Shown here: piece by piece, positions 1-8,492 of the stretch
Numbering within the stretch: position 1 is the first letter of the stretch
Layout of the letters: every line of letters begins with the position of its first letter
Origin: an uncultured Prevotellaceae bacterium
GTDB taxonomy: Bacteria > Bacteroidota > Bacteroidia > Bacteroidales > Bacteroidaceae
Direction of reading: 5' to 3'
Assembly (NCBI GenBank): GCA_937877605.1
Contig: CALFJA010000043.1
Location: 1-30,441, forward strand
DNA length: 30,441 bases
Notes under the pieces: model-generated
What the model was told of the DNA's origin: nothing
Seen by the model: the letters and a program-made list of their open reading frames with translations, nothing else
Database searches by the model: none
Program-made: the position numbers and the translations under genes

Positions 1-778
1 TATATAAGGTATTGATGTTCTGCACCACCCGCAGGCGTGTCTCGTCGTCGGTCTTGGTCAGTTTGCTGTCCTGGTCCCAGTAGGGATAGACGCTCATACC
101 AATCATGTCGTAGTGCGTATGGTACTTCTCCAGTCCGTCGAAGATGAACTCATAGCGGCTCAGGTCGCAGCCGCAGTCGAGGTGGACGATGCAAGTGGCG
201 TCGGGGTAGACCTGCTTTGCGGCCTGATAGCCCGCCTCGGTGAGCCCGGCATACTGCTGCATGTTGTCTTCTGCCCGCCCCATGGGCCACAGGAACCCGT
301 GGGTGGTCTCGTTGCCAATCTGCACCCACTTGACCTCCACACCGTGGTCCTTCAGCAGTTGTAGGGTTTCGCGGGTGTGGCTGCCCAGCGCATAGCACAT
401 CTCCCAATAGTTGTAGTACTGCCATGCTGCCGGAATGGGCTGCTTGCCCGGGTCGGCCCACCAGTCGGAATAGTGGAAGTCGATCATCAGTGCCATTCCG
501 TAATACTTGGCACGGAGCGCCATGCGCAGCACATCTTCCTTGGAGGAGAAACCGTCGCGGGGGTTGACCCACACGCGAAGACGGACGGCATTGAGTCCCA
601 GCTCGTGCATCAATGCGGTGCATTCGCGTAGTTCGCCGCGGCTGTTGTAGAGGCGTTCGCCCCGGGCTTCCAGGGCAGTGGCACCGCTGATGTCGGCACC
701 CAGCCAGAAGGTCTTGTCCTGTGCGGAGAGCGTCAGCAGGGAAGCGGTAAAGAACAGGGATAGGAATAGTTTTTTCAT
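1..778 (-). CDS. GH53 arabinogalactan endo-beta-1,4-galactanase (3' end cut by window)
   Basis: The start codon is the complement of 776-778, and the frame stays open for 259 codons to the window edge, so the C-terminus is missing. The N-terminus is a signal peptide (MKKLFLSLFFTASLLTLSAQ), followed by FWLGADISGAT, the usual opening of GH53 enzymes. LRVWVNPRDG lies near residues 68-77. VQIGNET puts the expected acid/base glutamate at about residue 157, and the following GFLWPMGR is also family-typical. The catalytic nucleophile lies beyond the window. GH53 enzymes cut beta-1,4-galactan side chains of type I arabinogalactan and pectin; export to the periplasm or cell surface is likely. It begins 47 bases after the stop of the GH115-like gene on the same strand, so the two are probably co-transcribed for plant cell-wall glycan use. 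Confidence 0.9.
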   Translation of the reverse strand, partial: MKKLFLSLFFTASLLTLSAQDKTFWLGADISGATALEARGERLYNSRGELRECTALMHELGLNAVRLRVWVNPRDGFSSKEDVLRMALRAKYYGMALMIDFHYSDWWADPGKQPIPAAWQYYNYWEMCYALGSHTRETLQLLKDHGVEVKWVQIGNETTHGFLWPMGRAEDNMQQYAGLTEAGYQAAKQVYPDATCIVHLDCGCDLSRYEFIFDGLEKYHTHYDMIGMSVYPYWDQDSKLTKTDDETRLRVVQNINTLY

Positions 779-825
779 GGTAGGGTATTTTTGTTGTAGG
801 GTGAGTGAATTCGTGTGGGTGGCGG

Positions 826-2958
826 TCAGTGCTTGTTGACCGTGGGGAAGGTGTAGAACTTTCGGTTGAGGTCGAAGTCGGCCATCCACTGGTCAAGCAC
901 GGCAGGCCCGTCCAGTGCGGTGACGGTCAGCGTGTGGCTGCCTCGGTCGAAGAAATGGCGCAGGGAGTGTACGGCCTGCCCCCTGACGGCGGCGACGCTG
1001 CCCTGGTGCGACTGCCGGTCGAGATGCACCGTGCAGTCCTGCGCCTTGCCCCCGTCAACCGATACGGCAAAGCGTAGGGTCGCGGTGGCACTGCGCGGCA
1101 GCGGGACAAAGGCCAGGAAGAGGTTGGCAGTGCCCTGCCGGGCTGTGGAGAACTCGAAGGTCAGGCTGCTGCCGGGTTCCAGGAGGATGGCCTTCCCGCT
1201 GTGTCCGGTCATCTCCAGGACGGCGTTCTGTCCCTCCGCTTCATCGTACTGGGCGGCATTGCGGGCCACAATTTCATCGCTTTTCATCAGCGACGGTGCT
1301 GCGAGCGGCTGGTGATACTGCTTTATCTCCGCTTCGCTGAGGGCGTCGGGGAGCGGCGGCATGGCAAAGAACAGGCAGCGCTTCTCGTCGGTCTGCACCA
1401 GTCCGTGCCAGCGTCCCTTGCCCACCTGCTTGTCGAAACGCTGGGTCAGCTGGTGCAACTGGCGGTAGGCCATGGTGGCGTTGGCGGCTGCCTCCAGTGC
1501 TTCTTCGTCGTGGTGGAAGGTGCCTTTGCGGTAAATCTGGCGCGACTCCTGTGCCTCCAGTTCCTTGACGGCCATCTGCATGGCGGCCAGCACGGGGTAT
1601 TCCACCCAGGAGAAGTAGGCGTCCTGCTGTGCGGCAGGGAGGCTCTTGCTCACTTGCTGCACCCGCTCGGCGAGCGTTTGCCAGGCAACCAGGTAGCGTC
1701 CCAGTTCGTTGTCGAACTCCTCGGGGCTGAAGAGGCTGAACGGGTGTGCGGAAGCTGCTGTGCCCTGACGGCTCTCCTGCAGCGGCCAACGCATGTATTC
1801 GGGCTTCCGGATGGCGGTGAGCCGGTAGTAGTCGGCCAGCAGGGGCATGATTTTCCGGGCTGCGTCCTTGCCGAAGTGTTGCTGGAAGAACTGTGCCAAC
1901 AGTTGTGTCGGCGACTGGTTCAGACAGTTTTGGGGGTTCCAGGCCGCTGCGCTGAACAGGGCAATCTGTGCCGCCGGCAGTTTGGGCTCGTGTATTTCGG
2001 CCATCCACAGCAGCCGGACACGGTCGTTCCAGGCAGTGCGCAGTTCGTTGGCAAGCAGTCCCGGTGCTGCGGTTGGGAGCCATGCCCAGTCGGCAGGGGC
2101 TCCGTGGTGGCTCAGCTGGATGTCCCAGCGGTCCTTGCCGCGCACAAACTGTTCGAGTGTCAGGCCCTGGTCTTGCCGCGCACCGTGCCGAATGTGCTTC
2201 AGGTTGTGGCTGTCTGTCCATACAAGGATGCCGCAGTCGTTGGCCATGCTCAGGTTCTTCCTGTGGGAATAGTAGGCCTCGGCCTCTTTCTCCGTAGCCA
2301 GTTCGAGGCAGTTCAGGCGCAGTCGGAGCATGAGCCGGAAGAGTTGTTGCCATGCATGGGGACCCGTCTCTCCGTCGGCCACCTCATGGTCCAGCGTCAG
2401 TTTGCTCCACTTCGGGAGGCAGCCCTGTGGGTCGTTCAGGCGCAGTCCGCGCCAAGTTATCGATGGAAAGTCAATCTCGCGGTAGGTTTCATCCATGGAT
2501 AGCGTCTTCCTGCGCAATGGAGTGAGGTCGCCCCACCAGTCCCATGCCGACACGCCAGCCAGGGACGAGAGGCGCAGGATGGCATAGGCTGTTCCGCGGC
2601 TGTCGCTGCCCAGCAGCATGATTTTGCCCTTCAGGGTTACGATGGCGTAGGCCTCGGGGTGCGCAATGATGTCGCTCACGGGCAGATGCCGCCGCTGCAG
2701 CCGGCTGAAATCCTTGTCGCGGAGTTGGTCCAACTGGTAAATCTCAATGACGGATTTTCCCGATGAAATGGGCGTTTTTCCCGTTACGCGCTTCATGTCC
2801 TCCTCGAACATTTCCAGTGCGGTGTCCACCGTCGGTGTGTGTTTGCTGATGAGGTTGTAGGAAACGGGGTTATGCCCGTCGTACCAGAGAATGTCCTTGC
2901 CTGCCGCAGTCAGGGGCAGGAGGAACAGCAGGGGGAGGAATATGCTTCGGAACTTCAT
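826..2958 (-). CDS. GH115-like (alpha-glucuronidase family) glycosidase, divergent
   Basis: This is a 710-residue exported protein with a signal peptide at about residues 1-20. GSDSRGTAYAI (about 117-127) followed by AWDWWGDLTP (138-147) and ITWRGLRLND (167-176) match the N-terminal and barrel-entry motifs of GH115. The last roughly 130 residues, ending in FFDRGSHTLTVTALDG and a VLDQW segment, resemble the GH115 C-terminal beta-sandwich. The family releases glucuronic acid or 4-O-methyl-glucuronic acid from xylan or arabinogalactan. The protein is shorter than the GH115 enzymes I know (usually above 800 residues), and the middle, where a GxRGxHD-type segment is expected, reads differently (FVRGKDRWDIQLSHHGAP, about 271-288). 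Substrate and activity are therefore uncertain. It lies 65 bases downstream of mrp and 47 bases upstream of the GH53 gene. Confidence 0.75.
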   Translation of the reverse strand: MKFRSIFLPLLFLLPLTAAGKDILWYDGHNPVSYNLISKHTPTVDTALEMFEEDMKRVTGKTPISSGKSVIEIYQLDQLRDKDFSRLQRRHLPVSDIIAHPEAYAIVTLKGKIMLLGSDSRGTAYAILRLSSLAGVSAWDWWGDLTPLRRKTLSMDETYREIDFPSITWRGLRLNDPQGCLPKWSKLTLDHEVADGETGPHAWQQLFRLMLRLRLNCLELATEKEAEAYYSHRKNLSMANDCGILVWTDSHNLKHIRHGARQDQGLTLEQFVRGKDRWDIQLSHHGAPADWAWLPTAAPGLLANELRTAWNDRVRLLWMAEIHEPKLPAAQIALFSAAAWNPQNCLNQSPTQLLAQFFQQHFGKDAARKIMPLLADYYRLTAIRKPEYMRWPLQESRQGTAASAHPFSLFSPEEFDNELGRYLVAWQTLAERVQQVSKSLPAAQQDAYFSWVEYPVLAAMQMAVKELEAQESRQIYRKGTFHHDEEALEAAANATMAYRQLHQLTQRFDKQVGKGRWHGLVQTDEKRCLFFAMPPLPDALSEAEIKQYHQPLAAPSLMKSDEIVARNAAQYDEAEGQNAVLEMTGHSGKAILLEPGSSLTFEFSTARQGTANLFLAFVPLPRSATATLRFAVSVDGGKAQDCTVHLDRQSHQGSVAAVRGQAVHSLRHFFDRGSHTLTVTALDGPAVLDQWMADFDLNRKFYTFPTVNKH

Positions 2959-3023
2959 GGATGAACATGCGTTTGTGTTGGTTGGGTATGGCAGGAGGGG
3001 TAGGGGCGTCTTCTTTTGCGCGG

Positions 3024-4121
3024 CTATTTAGTATGTACGCGCTGGGTAGGCGGCTGTTCCTTGTTGCGCCGGCGGACGATGGTCACCACCGACTGTGCCA
3101 GCGAGAGGAACAGTTGTGCGGTCATGGCGTCGGTGTCCAGTGTTGCCGGCCGGCCGTCGTCGCCTCCTTGCCGGATGCCCATCACCAGCGGAATCTGTGC
3201 CAGCAGGGGTACATCCAGGTCCTGGGCAAGTTGTTTGCCGCCGCCCTCGCCGAAGATGAAGTATTTGTTTTCGGGCAGTTCTTTCGGTGTGAACCAGGCC
3301 ATGTTCTCCACCAGTCCCAGTATGGGCACATTCACTTTCTCGTTGCGATACATGTCGATGCCCTTGCGTGCGTCGGCCAGAGCCACTTCCTGTGGGGTGG
3401 TTACGATGATGGTCCCCGTGATGGCGAGGGTCTGAAGGAGGGTCAGGTGGATGTCGCTGGTGCCCGGCGGTGTGTCGAGGATGAGGTAGTCGAGAGCCCC
3501 CCAGTCGGCATCGGCAATGAGTTGCTTCAGCGCATTGCTGGCCATTCCGCCGCGCCAGAGCGTTGCCGTGTCGGGTTTCACGAAGAAACCGATGCTCAGC
3601 ATCTTCACGCCATAGCGCTCCACGGGGACGATGAGGTCCCTTCCGTCCTTCTCGACGGCGTAGGGGCGCACCTCCTCCACACCGAACATCTTGGTCTGCG
3701 AAGGCCCGAAGATGTCGGTGTCGAGCAGTCCCACGCTGTAGCCCAGCTGCGCCAGTGCCACGGCCAGGTTGACCGAGACGGTAGACTTGCCCACGCCGCC
3801 CTTGCCACTGCTCACGGCAATGATATTCTTCACCTCCGGAAGTAGTTTGTCCTCCTCGGGACGCGGCTTGGAGAGGAACTCCGTGCGGATGCTGACGGCA
3901 ATGTCCTTGCCCAGTTTATAGTGGATGGCGGCCTCCACCGACTTGACAACCGACTTGAGAAACGGGTCGGTCGGGCGTGGGAATATCAGCGTAAGTTCCA
4001 CCTGCCGGTCGCGGATGACGATGTCGTCGCCCACCATTCCCGACTCGACGAGGTTCTTTTTCGTACCTGGGTAGGTCACTGTGGCGAGCACTTCGCGGAT
4101 GAGATTGGGATAGAGTGTCAT
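3024..4121 (-). CDS. mrp: Mrp/ApbC family P-loop ATPase (Fe-S cluster carrier)
   Basis: A 365-residue cytosolic protein. The N-terminal DUF59/MIP18-like domain spans about residues 1-85. The deviant Walker A is GKGGVGKST at 106-114, DTDIFGPS follows at 134-141 and the Walker B region is LILDTPPGT (213-221). Mrp proteins bind and pass on iron-sulphur clusters. The CxxC pair found in many Mrp proteins near the C-terminus is absent: the stretch reads ENMAWFTPKELPENKYFIFG. I recall this form from other Bacteroidales, so it need not mean loss of function. The start at 4121 (MTLYPNLIR) fits family alignments; a longer reading frame to 4316 only translates upstream promoter repeats. A TACCTTTG -7 element lies at 4147-4154. 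The functional link to the downstream glycosidases is unclear. Confidence 0.93.
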   Translation of the reverse strand: MTLYPNLIREVLATVTYPGTKKNLVESGMVGDDIVIRDRQVELTLIFPRPTDPFLKSVVKSVEAAIHYKLGKDIAVSIRTEFLSKPRPEEDKLLPEVKNIIAVSSGKGGVGKSTVSVNLAVALAQLGYSVGLLDTDIFGPSQTKMFGVEEVRPYAVEKDGRDLIVPVERYGVKMLSIGFFVKPDTATLWRGGMASNALKQLIADADWGALDYLILDTPPGTSDIHLTLLQTLAITGTIIVTTPQEVALADARKGIDMYRNEKVNVPILGLVENMAWFTPKELPENKYFIFGEGGGKQLAQDLDVPLLAQIPLVMGIRQGGDDGRPATLDTDAMTAQLFLSLAQSVVTIVRRRNKEQPPTQRVHTK

Positions 4122-4146
4122 GGTGTTGTGTTTCGTTTTCCATCGA

Positions 4147-4154
4147 CAAAGGTA
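4147..4154 (-). promoter_or_regulatory. -7 promoter element of mrp
   Basis: On the minus strand this reads TACCTTTG, a perfect TAnnTTTG, 25 bases before the mrp start. No clear TTG stands 19-21 bases upstream, so the -33 part is weak. A degenerate copy (TACCTTTA) occurs 88 bases further upstream in the second copy of the direct repeat. Confidence 0.55.
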
Positions 4155-4183
4155 CAAAAACGAGCGCAATGGAAGAAAAAGAG
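4148..4183. repeat. 36-bp direct repeat, copy 1 (promoter-like)
   Basis: This 36-base stretch, beginning aaaggtacaaaaacgagcgc, recurs at 4236-4271 with one mismatch (35 of 36 identical). On the minus strand it contains the mrp -7 element. The two copies start 88 bases apart. Confidence 0.85.
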
Positions 4184-4235
4184 ACGCAGTTTCTTTTTGC
4201 AACATTGCCGAGTGCCGCCCACCTTCAACGAAGTT

Positions 4236-4271
4236 AAAGGTACAAAAACGAGCGCAATGGAAGGAAAAGAG
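4236..4271. repeat. 36-bp direct repeat, copy 2 (promoter-like)
   Basis: Second copy of the repeat at 4148-4183. The sequence outside the two copies differs, so this is a dispersed duplication of the promoter core rather than a longer tandem. On the minus strand the -7 core reads TACCTTTA, with the final G lost, so it may be inactive or weak. Confidence 0.85.
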
Positions 4272-4372
4272 GAACTTTTTTCTTCTTACAGAACTCCCCT
4301 GACCCTCTTGATTCAAGGGGGGGATGACCTACAAGCAGGCATCCTTGCAACCAATTGATTACCAATGACTTG

Positions 4373-4460
4373 TATTTGAGCCCCAAACGCCCTCCGTTTG
4401 GGGCTCAAATGCATTGCGTTTGGGCGGCAGTTGCGAGGCGTTTGGGGCCCAAACGGAAAA
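4373..4460 (+). repeat. 22-bp-period array A (four units)
   Basis: Four consecutive 22-base units with CGTTTGGG starting at 4395, 4417 and 4439, preceded by an inverted-type unit at 4373. The full core CGTTTGGGGCCCAAACG is at 4439-4455. The first two units form a perfect 16-bp stem (4374-4389 with 4395-4410) around a 5-base loop. The array ends GGAAAACGACT. It lies between the divergent mrp and DUF47 genes, and three related arrays occur downstream. No protein-coding reading is convincing. It is not a CRISPR array, since the period is too short and there are no separate repeats and spacers. Confidence 0.85.
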
Positions 4461-4688
4461 CGACTTTTCGGGATTCGTCGCACAGCCATCCAGAAAACAG
4501 CCTGAAATTTGGCTTAAACCATTTGTCATAACTCTACAAAATTGCTACAAAAACTCTACAAACCAATTTTTATTTTTATTATTTTAACAATTAAAATACA
4601 TTCTAATATTTTGTATTTCAATAAGATACATAAATTATTAACATCAATGATATATTTTTAGTATTACTGAAAAACTCTACTTTACAGT

Positions 4689-4719
4689 TTTGCGTATTCA
4701 AATAATGTGCTTATCTTTG
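4689..4719 (+). promoter_or_regulatory. Promoter of the DUF47 operon
   Basis: TTTG at 4689-4692, a 19-base spacer and TATCTTTG at 4712-4719 match the Bacteroidales vegetative promoter closely. It stands 31 bases before the DUF47 start codon. The 130 bases upstream are very AT-rich. Confidence 0.85.
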
Positions 4720-4750
4720 TTTCACCCTAAATCTAAAACCGTGACGCTTT

Positions 4751-5398
4751 ATGTTTGGAATAAACAAGGTGAAGCAAACCATTGACCAGTTGGATGTATT
4801 CTTCGAGACGCTGAACGAGTGTACCTCTATATATAAGAAAGGTATACGCAACTATCTGGAAGGCAATTCGGTTGAATTTTCGCAGGACATTGAGAACATC
4901 ACCCATCTGCGGGGAAGTTCCACGGAGACCCGCCGTACCATTGAGAGCAACCTCTTCACCCATTCGCTGCTGGCCGACCGCCGCGTGGAGATACTCCAAT
5001 TGCTCGAGCATCTGGACCGCATCGTCACCCTGCTTTACAAGAACCTCCTTCAGTATGAGATAGAGGTGCCCTTCATCCCCTCTGAACTTTCGTTCGACTT
5101 CCTGAAACTGGTGGAACTGTCGTCGCTCTCCGTCAACATGATAGTGGATGCCTCGAAGGACTATTTCCGCACGCCGCAGCTCGTGAACGAGAAAATCTAC
5201 CGCATCTACTACTTTGAAAAGGAAGTCGGCCAGTTGGCACAGAACATCAAGCGCAAGGTGTTCCACGAAATGGAAAACCTCAAACTCAGCCAGAAAATCC
5301 ACCTCCGCTACTTCACGCTCCATGTGGAAGAGATAGCCGAGGAGTCGATGAAGACCGCCGACCTGCTTTCGCTGATGCTCGTCCGCCAGAATTTCTAG
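4751..5398 (+). CDS. DUF47 / PhoU-like phosphate transport accessory protein
   Basis: A 215-residue, mostly helical cytosolic protein. The opening FGINKVKQTIDQLDVFFETL, the stretch RRTIESNLF and the closing helices (IHLRYFTLHVEEIAEESMKTADLLSLM) fit the DUF47 family, which is related to PhoU. DUF47 proteins usually sit beside, and are thought to modulate, Pit-type inorganic phosphate transporters. Here the partner gene, 24 bases downstream, is a multi-pass membrane protein with a DNA-binding tail instead of a plain Pit transporter, and an OprO/P porin follows. A good promoter ends 31 bases upstream. The family call is firm; the exact role is inferred. Confidence 0.88.
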   Translation: MFGINKVKQTIDQLDVFFETLNECTSIYKKGIRNYLEGNSVEFSQDIENITHLRGSSTETRRTIESNLFTHSLLADRRVEILQLLEHLDRIVTLLYKNLLQYEIEVPFIPSELSFDFLKLVELSSLSVNMIVDASKDYFRTPQLVNEKIYRIYYFEKEVGQLAQNIKRKVFHEMENLKLSQKIHLRYFTLHVEEIAEESMKTADLLSLMLVRQNF

Positions 5399-5422
5399 CA
5401 CTTACACCCCTGCACAGAACCC

Positions 5423-6994
5423 ATGCCTACAGCCATGACAGCCATCACCCTCATCTTCATCCTGCTCATTGCCTACAGTTTCGGTTGGAAAGAAGTGGCC
5501 TACTCCTTCTACGACATCCATGTGGGCGATGTCATCAAGCTGCGGTGGTTCTGTGCGGGCATGGTTGTATCGATGGTGCTGGGCGGCTCGCTGCTCCTAA
5601 TGTCGTCCTCAAATGTGTGGGCCATAGCACCAGAGGAAACCTTTCTGGTCAGTGCTGCCATGGTGGTGACCGTTGCCTTGCTCTGGATGTTCAAGCGCCA
5701 CTACTCGTGCATGACAGCCTTCCTGGGCACCCTCTTCGCCGTCCATGTGCTGCGCGGAGACGATCTCCGGTGGACAGTCACCGCCGCCGTGCTCATGCTG
5801 GTGGTCGCCCCCCTGCTCTCGGCAGCCCTTTCCCTCATCCTCCTCAGGCTCTTCCGCCGCGGCATGCACGCCGGCAACACCCATCTGATGGTAAAATACT
5901 GGCTGGTGAAATGCCTGCTCTATGTCGGTGTTCCGGCCTGCGGCATTGCGCTGGCGTACAACTATTCGCTGCTGATTGACACCCTCCTGGGGCAACACCG
6001 GATACTGCCTACCGACCAGCCGCTCACCTGGCTCCTGCTGGCAGCCGTCTGCGTAGTCAGCCTCGTGCCTGTGTTCTTGCTCGTCAGCCGCCGGCGTGGC
6101 AACGGGAAGATATCAAACGCACTGGCATCGCTCTACGCCCAGACCGTCACCCTCCTGGTGTTCAACATTGCACTCCCTGCATCAGAACTGACTCCTGTGC
6201 CCATCATGCTCTCCGCCAACCTGCTGAAGGAAAGCAACACCATCGCCATGGAGCGCGACAGGGAACTCAAACGCCTCATCAATGTGCTTACCATCGGTGC
6301 GATTACGCCGCTGCTGGCCTTTGTCACCACCCTGCTCATTGCCTCAGCCCTGCACGATACGGTGCTCACCCTGTCGCTGCTGCTGCTCGTTCTGATCAGT
6401 TCCGTGCTGGTAAGGCTCTACTATCTGCAGCGCGACAAGCAGCGCTCGGCCACCTGGCGCCTCAGTAACGAACTGCAGCACCGAACCGAGATGAACGAAG
6501 AACTGAACCGTCTGGATGTGGCCGCCGTCACCTCTCACTTCAACAGCCTCTCGATGGCGATGGACTTCAAGCAGAAAGAACTCATCAACCTGTCGCTCTA
6601 CATCAACCAACAGCGCGACTACCTGACCGAAGTGGAGCACCGCTTGCAGGCAATTATTGCAAAAATTACCGATGAAATGGCCAAAAATGAGCTCTCGGGA
6701 CTGCTCCGCGACCTGAAGCAAAGCCTCCGCCTGCCCCAAGAAGTGGATGCCCTCTACCAGGAAGTGGAGGAGAAGCACCGCGACTTTGTCAGCCGCCTGC
6801 AGATGCGCTGCCCGACACTCTCTCCCCGCGAGCGCCGCCTCTCCATCCTGTTGCGCCTCGGCCTGTCGAGCAAGGAGATAGCCTCGATGATGAGCCTTGA
6901 GCCGAAAAGCGTCGAGATAAACCGTTACCGCCTCCGCAAAAAGCTCAGGCTCTCCCGCAGTGAGAACATCGTCCGCTTCCTGCAAATGATTTGA
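5423..6994 (+). CDS. Polytopic membrane protein fused to a LuxR-type HTH
   Basis: This 523-residue protein has two parts. Residues 1-335 hold about eight to ten hydrophobic segments (roughly 6-20, 42-61, 73-92, 118-144, 160-180, 202-222, 240-262, 285-310, 312-334). Residues 340-455 are hydrophilic and probably coiled coil (NELQHRTEMNEELNRLD, ALYQEVEEKHRDFVSRLQ). Residues 465-520 form a LuxR-type HTH (LSPRERRLSILLRLGLSSKE, then SVEINRYRLRKKL) as seen at the C-terminus of Bacteroidetes membrane-tethered regulators. A membrane-bound transcription factor is the simplest reading. Its place after DUF47, where a Pit transporter usually stands, suggests the membrane half may derive from or imitate such a transporter. 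That is inference. A start at 5435 is also possible. Confidence 0.75.
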   Translation: MPTAMTAITLIFILLIAYSFGWKEVAYSFYDIHVGDVIKLRWFCAGMVVSMVLGGSLLLMSSSNVWAIAPEETFLVSAAMVVTVALLWMFKRHYSCMTAFLGTLFAVHVLRGDDLRWTVTAAVLMLVVAPLLSAALSLILLRLFRRGMHAGNTHLMVKYWLVKCLLYVGVPACGIALAYNYSLLIDTLLGQHRILPTDQPLTWLLLAAVCVVSLVPVFLLVSRRRGNGKISNALASLYAQTVTLLVFNIALPASELTPVPIMLSANLLKESNTIAMERDRELKRLINVLTIGAITPLLAFVTTLLIASALHDTVLTLSLLLLVLISSVLVRLYYLQRDKQRSATWRLSNELQHRTEMNEELNRLDVAAVTSHFNSLSMAMDFKQKELINLSLYINQQRDYLTEVEHRLQAIIAKITDEMAKNELSGLLRDLKQSLRLPQEVDALYQEVEEKHRDFVSRLQMRCPTLSPRERRLSILLRLGLSSKEIASMMSLEPKSVEINRYRLRKKLRLSRSENIVRFLQMI

Positions 6995-7069
6995 CAGCAA
7001 GCATTTAACCCTAAATTCATATAACAAACAACCAAATCTATTCATTCAACCTCTAATTTTTTTACTATT

Positions 7070-8431
7070 ATGAAAAAGCGAACATTTTTAACCTTAAGCT
7101 TGATTCTGCTCTTTGGAGGCAGTATCTTTGCACAAGAGACAGAAGAAGTACGCTACAATCAGTATGGAGTTGAAGTCGACAGACAGGAACTCCATGCCGA
7201 AGCGCAGAACAATGTCCTGGTACTGGAGTCGAAAGACCGCAGCTACAAACTCTGGATGGACAACCGCGTTCAGGTGGACGGCGCCACTTTCTGGGGCCTG
7301 AATCCCGACTACGACAAGATTGGTAACGGCGTGAGTGCCCGCCGCGTGCGTTTCGCCATCAAGGCGCAGATTACGAAAGACTGGTACGGCGAGGTCGACA
7401 TGGACATGGCCGACGGTGTGTTTGAACTGAAGGATGCCATCATCGAGTACGACGGCGTGAAGAACATGGAGTTCAAACTCGGCAACTTCAAGGAGGACTT
7501 CTCCATGGAACGCACCACGAGTTCGCGCTTCCTGCAGTTCATCGAGCGCCCGATGGTTACCCAGGCACTGGCCCCGAGCCGTCACCTGGGATTCCAGGCC
7601 AGCTACCTCCGCGACCACTTCCGGGCATCGCTGGGAATGTTCTTCCAGACGATTGCCGGCTCGGAGGAAGCCGAATATGTAAAGGATAACAACAAGGACT
7701 TCGGCCGCAGCCAGGGTTACTCCTTCACATCGAAGGTAGGCTGGATGCCGTACACCAAGGATCGCCGCATGGGCTTGTACATTGGTGGTAAGGCATCTTA
7801 CCGCACCCCGAAGACCGACGAGGCCACCAACGATTTCGGCGGCATGCGCTTCAGCACCCGCAGCTCCACCAGCATCAACCGGAAGAAGTACCTCGACACC
7901 AATGTTATCCCCAATGTGAACCACAAATGGCTCTATGGCCTGGAAGGCGCAGCCTACTATCGCGGCCTGAAAATCCAGTCGGAGTGGATCGGTACCCATG
8001 TAACCGGCAAGGACCTGAACTACAATTTCGGCGGACATTATGTACAGTTGGGCTACCTGCTCTTCGGAGGCCAGCAGCATTTCAATGTTGCCGAGGGTGA
8101 GTTCACCTCTCCCGGCCGCGGCAAGAAGTGGGGAGATGTCGAACTGAACCTGCGCTACGACTACCTGGATCTGAACGACAACGGCGTCTGGGGCGGCTCG
8201 GGCGAGAACTACGCAGCCGGTCTGAACTTCTATATCAACAAGTTCTTCAAGTTCGCCATCAACTACCAGCACACCAAGAACGACCGCTACGCCAACGGCA
8301 AGGGCAAACTCTTCGTAGGCCACGATGCCACCGGCAAGCCGACCACCGACTTCACGAAGGTTGTAGAGCCCAAGGGCAAGGGCGGTGTGAAGTACAACAT
8401 GCTGGCCGTCCGTTTCGAGATAGACTTCTAA
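7070..8431 (+). CDS. Phosphate-selective porin O/P family outer membrane protein
   Basis: A 453-residue beta-barrel precursor. The signal peptide is about residues 1-21 (MKKRTFLTLSLILLFGGSIF, AQ cut). The body has alternating amphipathic strands rich in aromatic residues, with motifs such as RRVRFAIKAQITKDWYGEVD and FKLGNFKEDFSMERTTSSRF that are typical of OprO/OprP-like proteins. The chain ends in Phe (VRFEIDF), as outer-membrane barrels commonly do. It probably lets phosphate, polyphosphate or other anions pass the outer membrane. It starts 75 bases after the membrane regulator and I see no TAnnTTTG in the gap. The lamin-tail lipoprotein follows after 61 bases. The family is well supported; the actual ion preference is not shown by the sequence. 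Confidence 0.9.
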   Translation: MKKRTFLTLSLILLFGGSIFAQETEEVRYNQYGVEVDRQELHAEAQNNVLVLESKDRSYKLWMDNRVQVDGATFWGLNPDYDKIGNGVSARRVRFAIKAQITKDWYGEVDMDMADGVFELKDAIIEYDGVKNMEFKLGNFKEDFSMERTTSSRFLQFIERPMVTQALAPSRHLGFQASYLRDHFRASLGMFFQTIAGSEEAEYVKDNNKDFGRSQGYSFTSKVGWMPYTKDRRMGLYIGGKASYRTPKTDEATNDFGGMRFSTRSSTSINRKKYLDTNVIPNVNHKWLYGLEGAAYYRGLKIQSEWIGTHVTGKDLNYNFGGHYVQLGYLLFGGQQHFNVAEGEFTSPGRGKKWGDVELNLRYDYLDLNDNGVWGGSGENYAAGLNFYINKFFKFAINYQHTKNDRYANGKGKLFVGHDATGKPTTDFTKVVEPKGKGGVKYNMLAVRFEIDF

Positions 8432-8492
8432 TCAATGCTGTCAATCCTCTGAAAGAAGTATAACAATTTTATAACCATCAAATACAAGAATT

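Noticed and set aside
1201..2502. Long plus-strand open frame of 433 codons opposite the GH115-like gene
   Set aside because: It is antisense to a gene with clear family motifs and signal peptide; GC-rich codon choice keeps the opposite frame open.
4122..4316. Longer N-terminus of Mrp
   Set aside because: The added residues come from the duplicated promoter repeats (ARF/RSF pieces) and are not part of the family.
4374..4410. Array hairpin as a plain terminator
   Set aside because: The stem is strong but no T-tract follows, and array A lies upstream of both flanking genes, so it cannot be their terminator.
4373..4460. CRISPR array
   Set aside because: Period 22 with no unique spacers, palindromic units, four units only, no cas genes.
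7094..8323. 409-codon minus-strand open frame opposite the OprO/P porin
   Set aside because: Shadow frame of a well-supported barrel gene.
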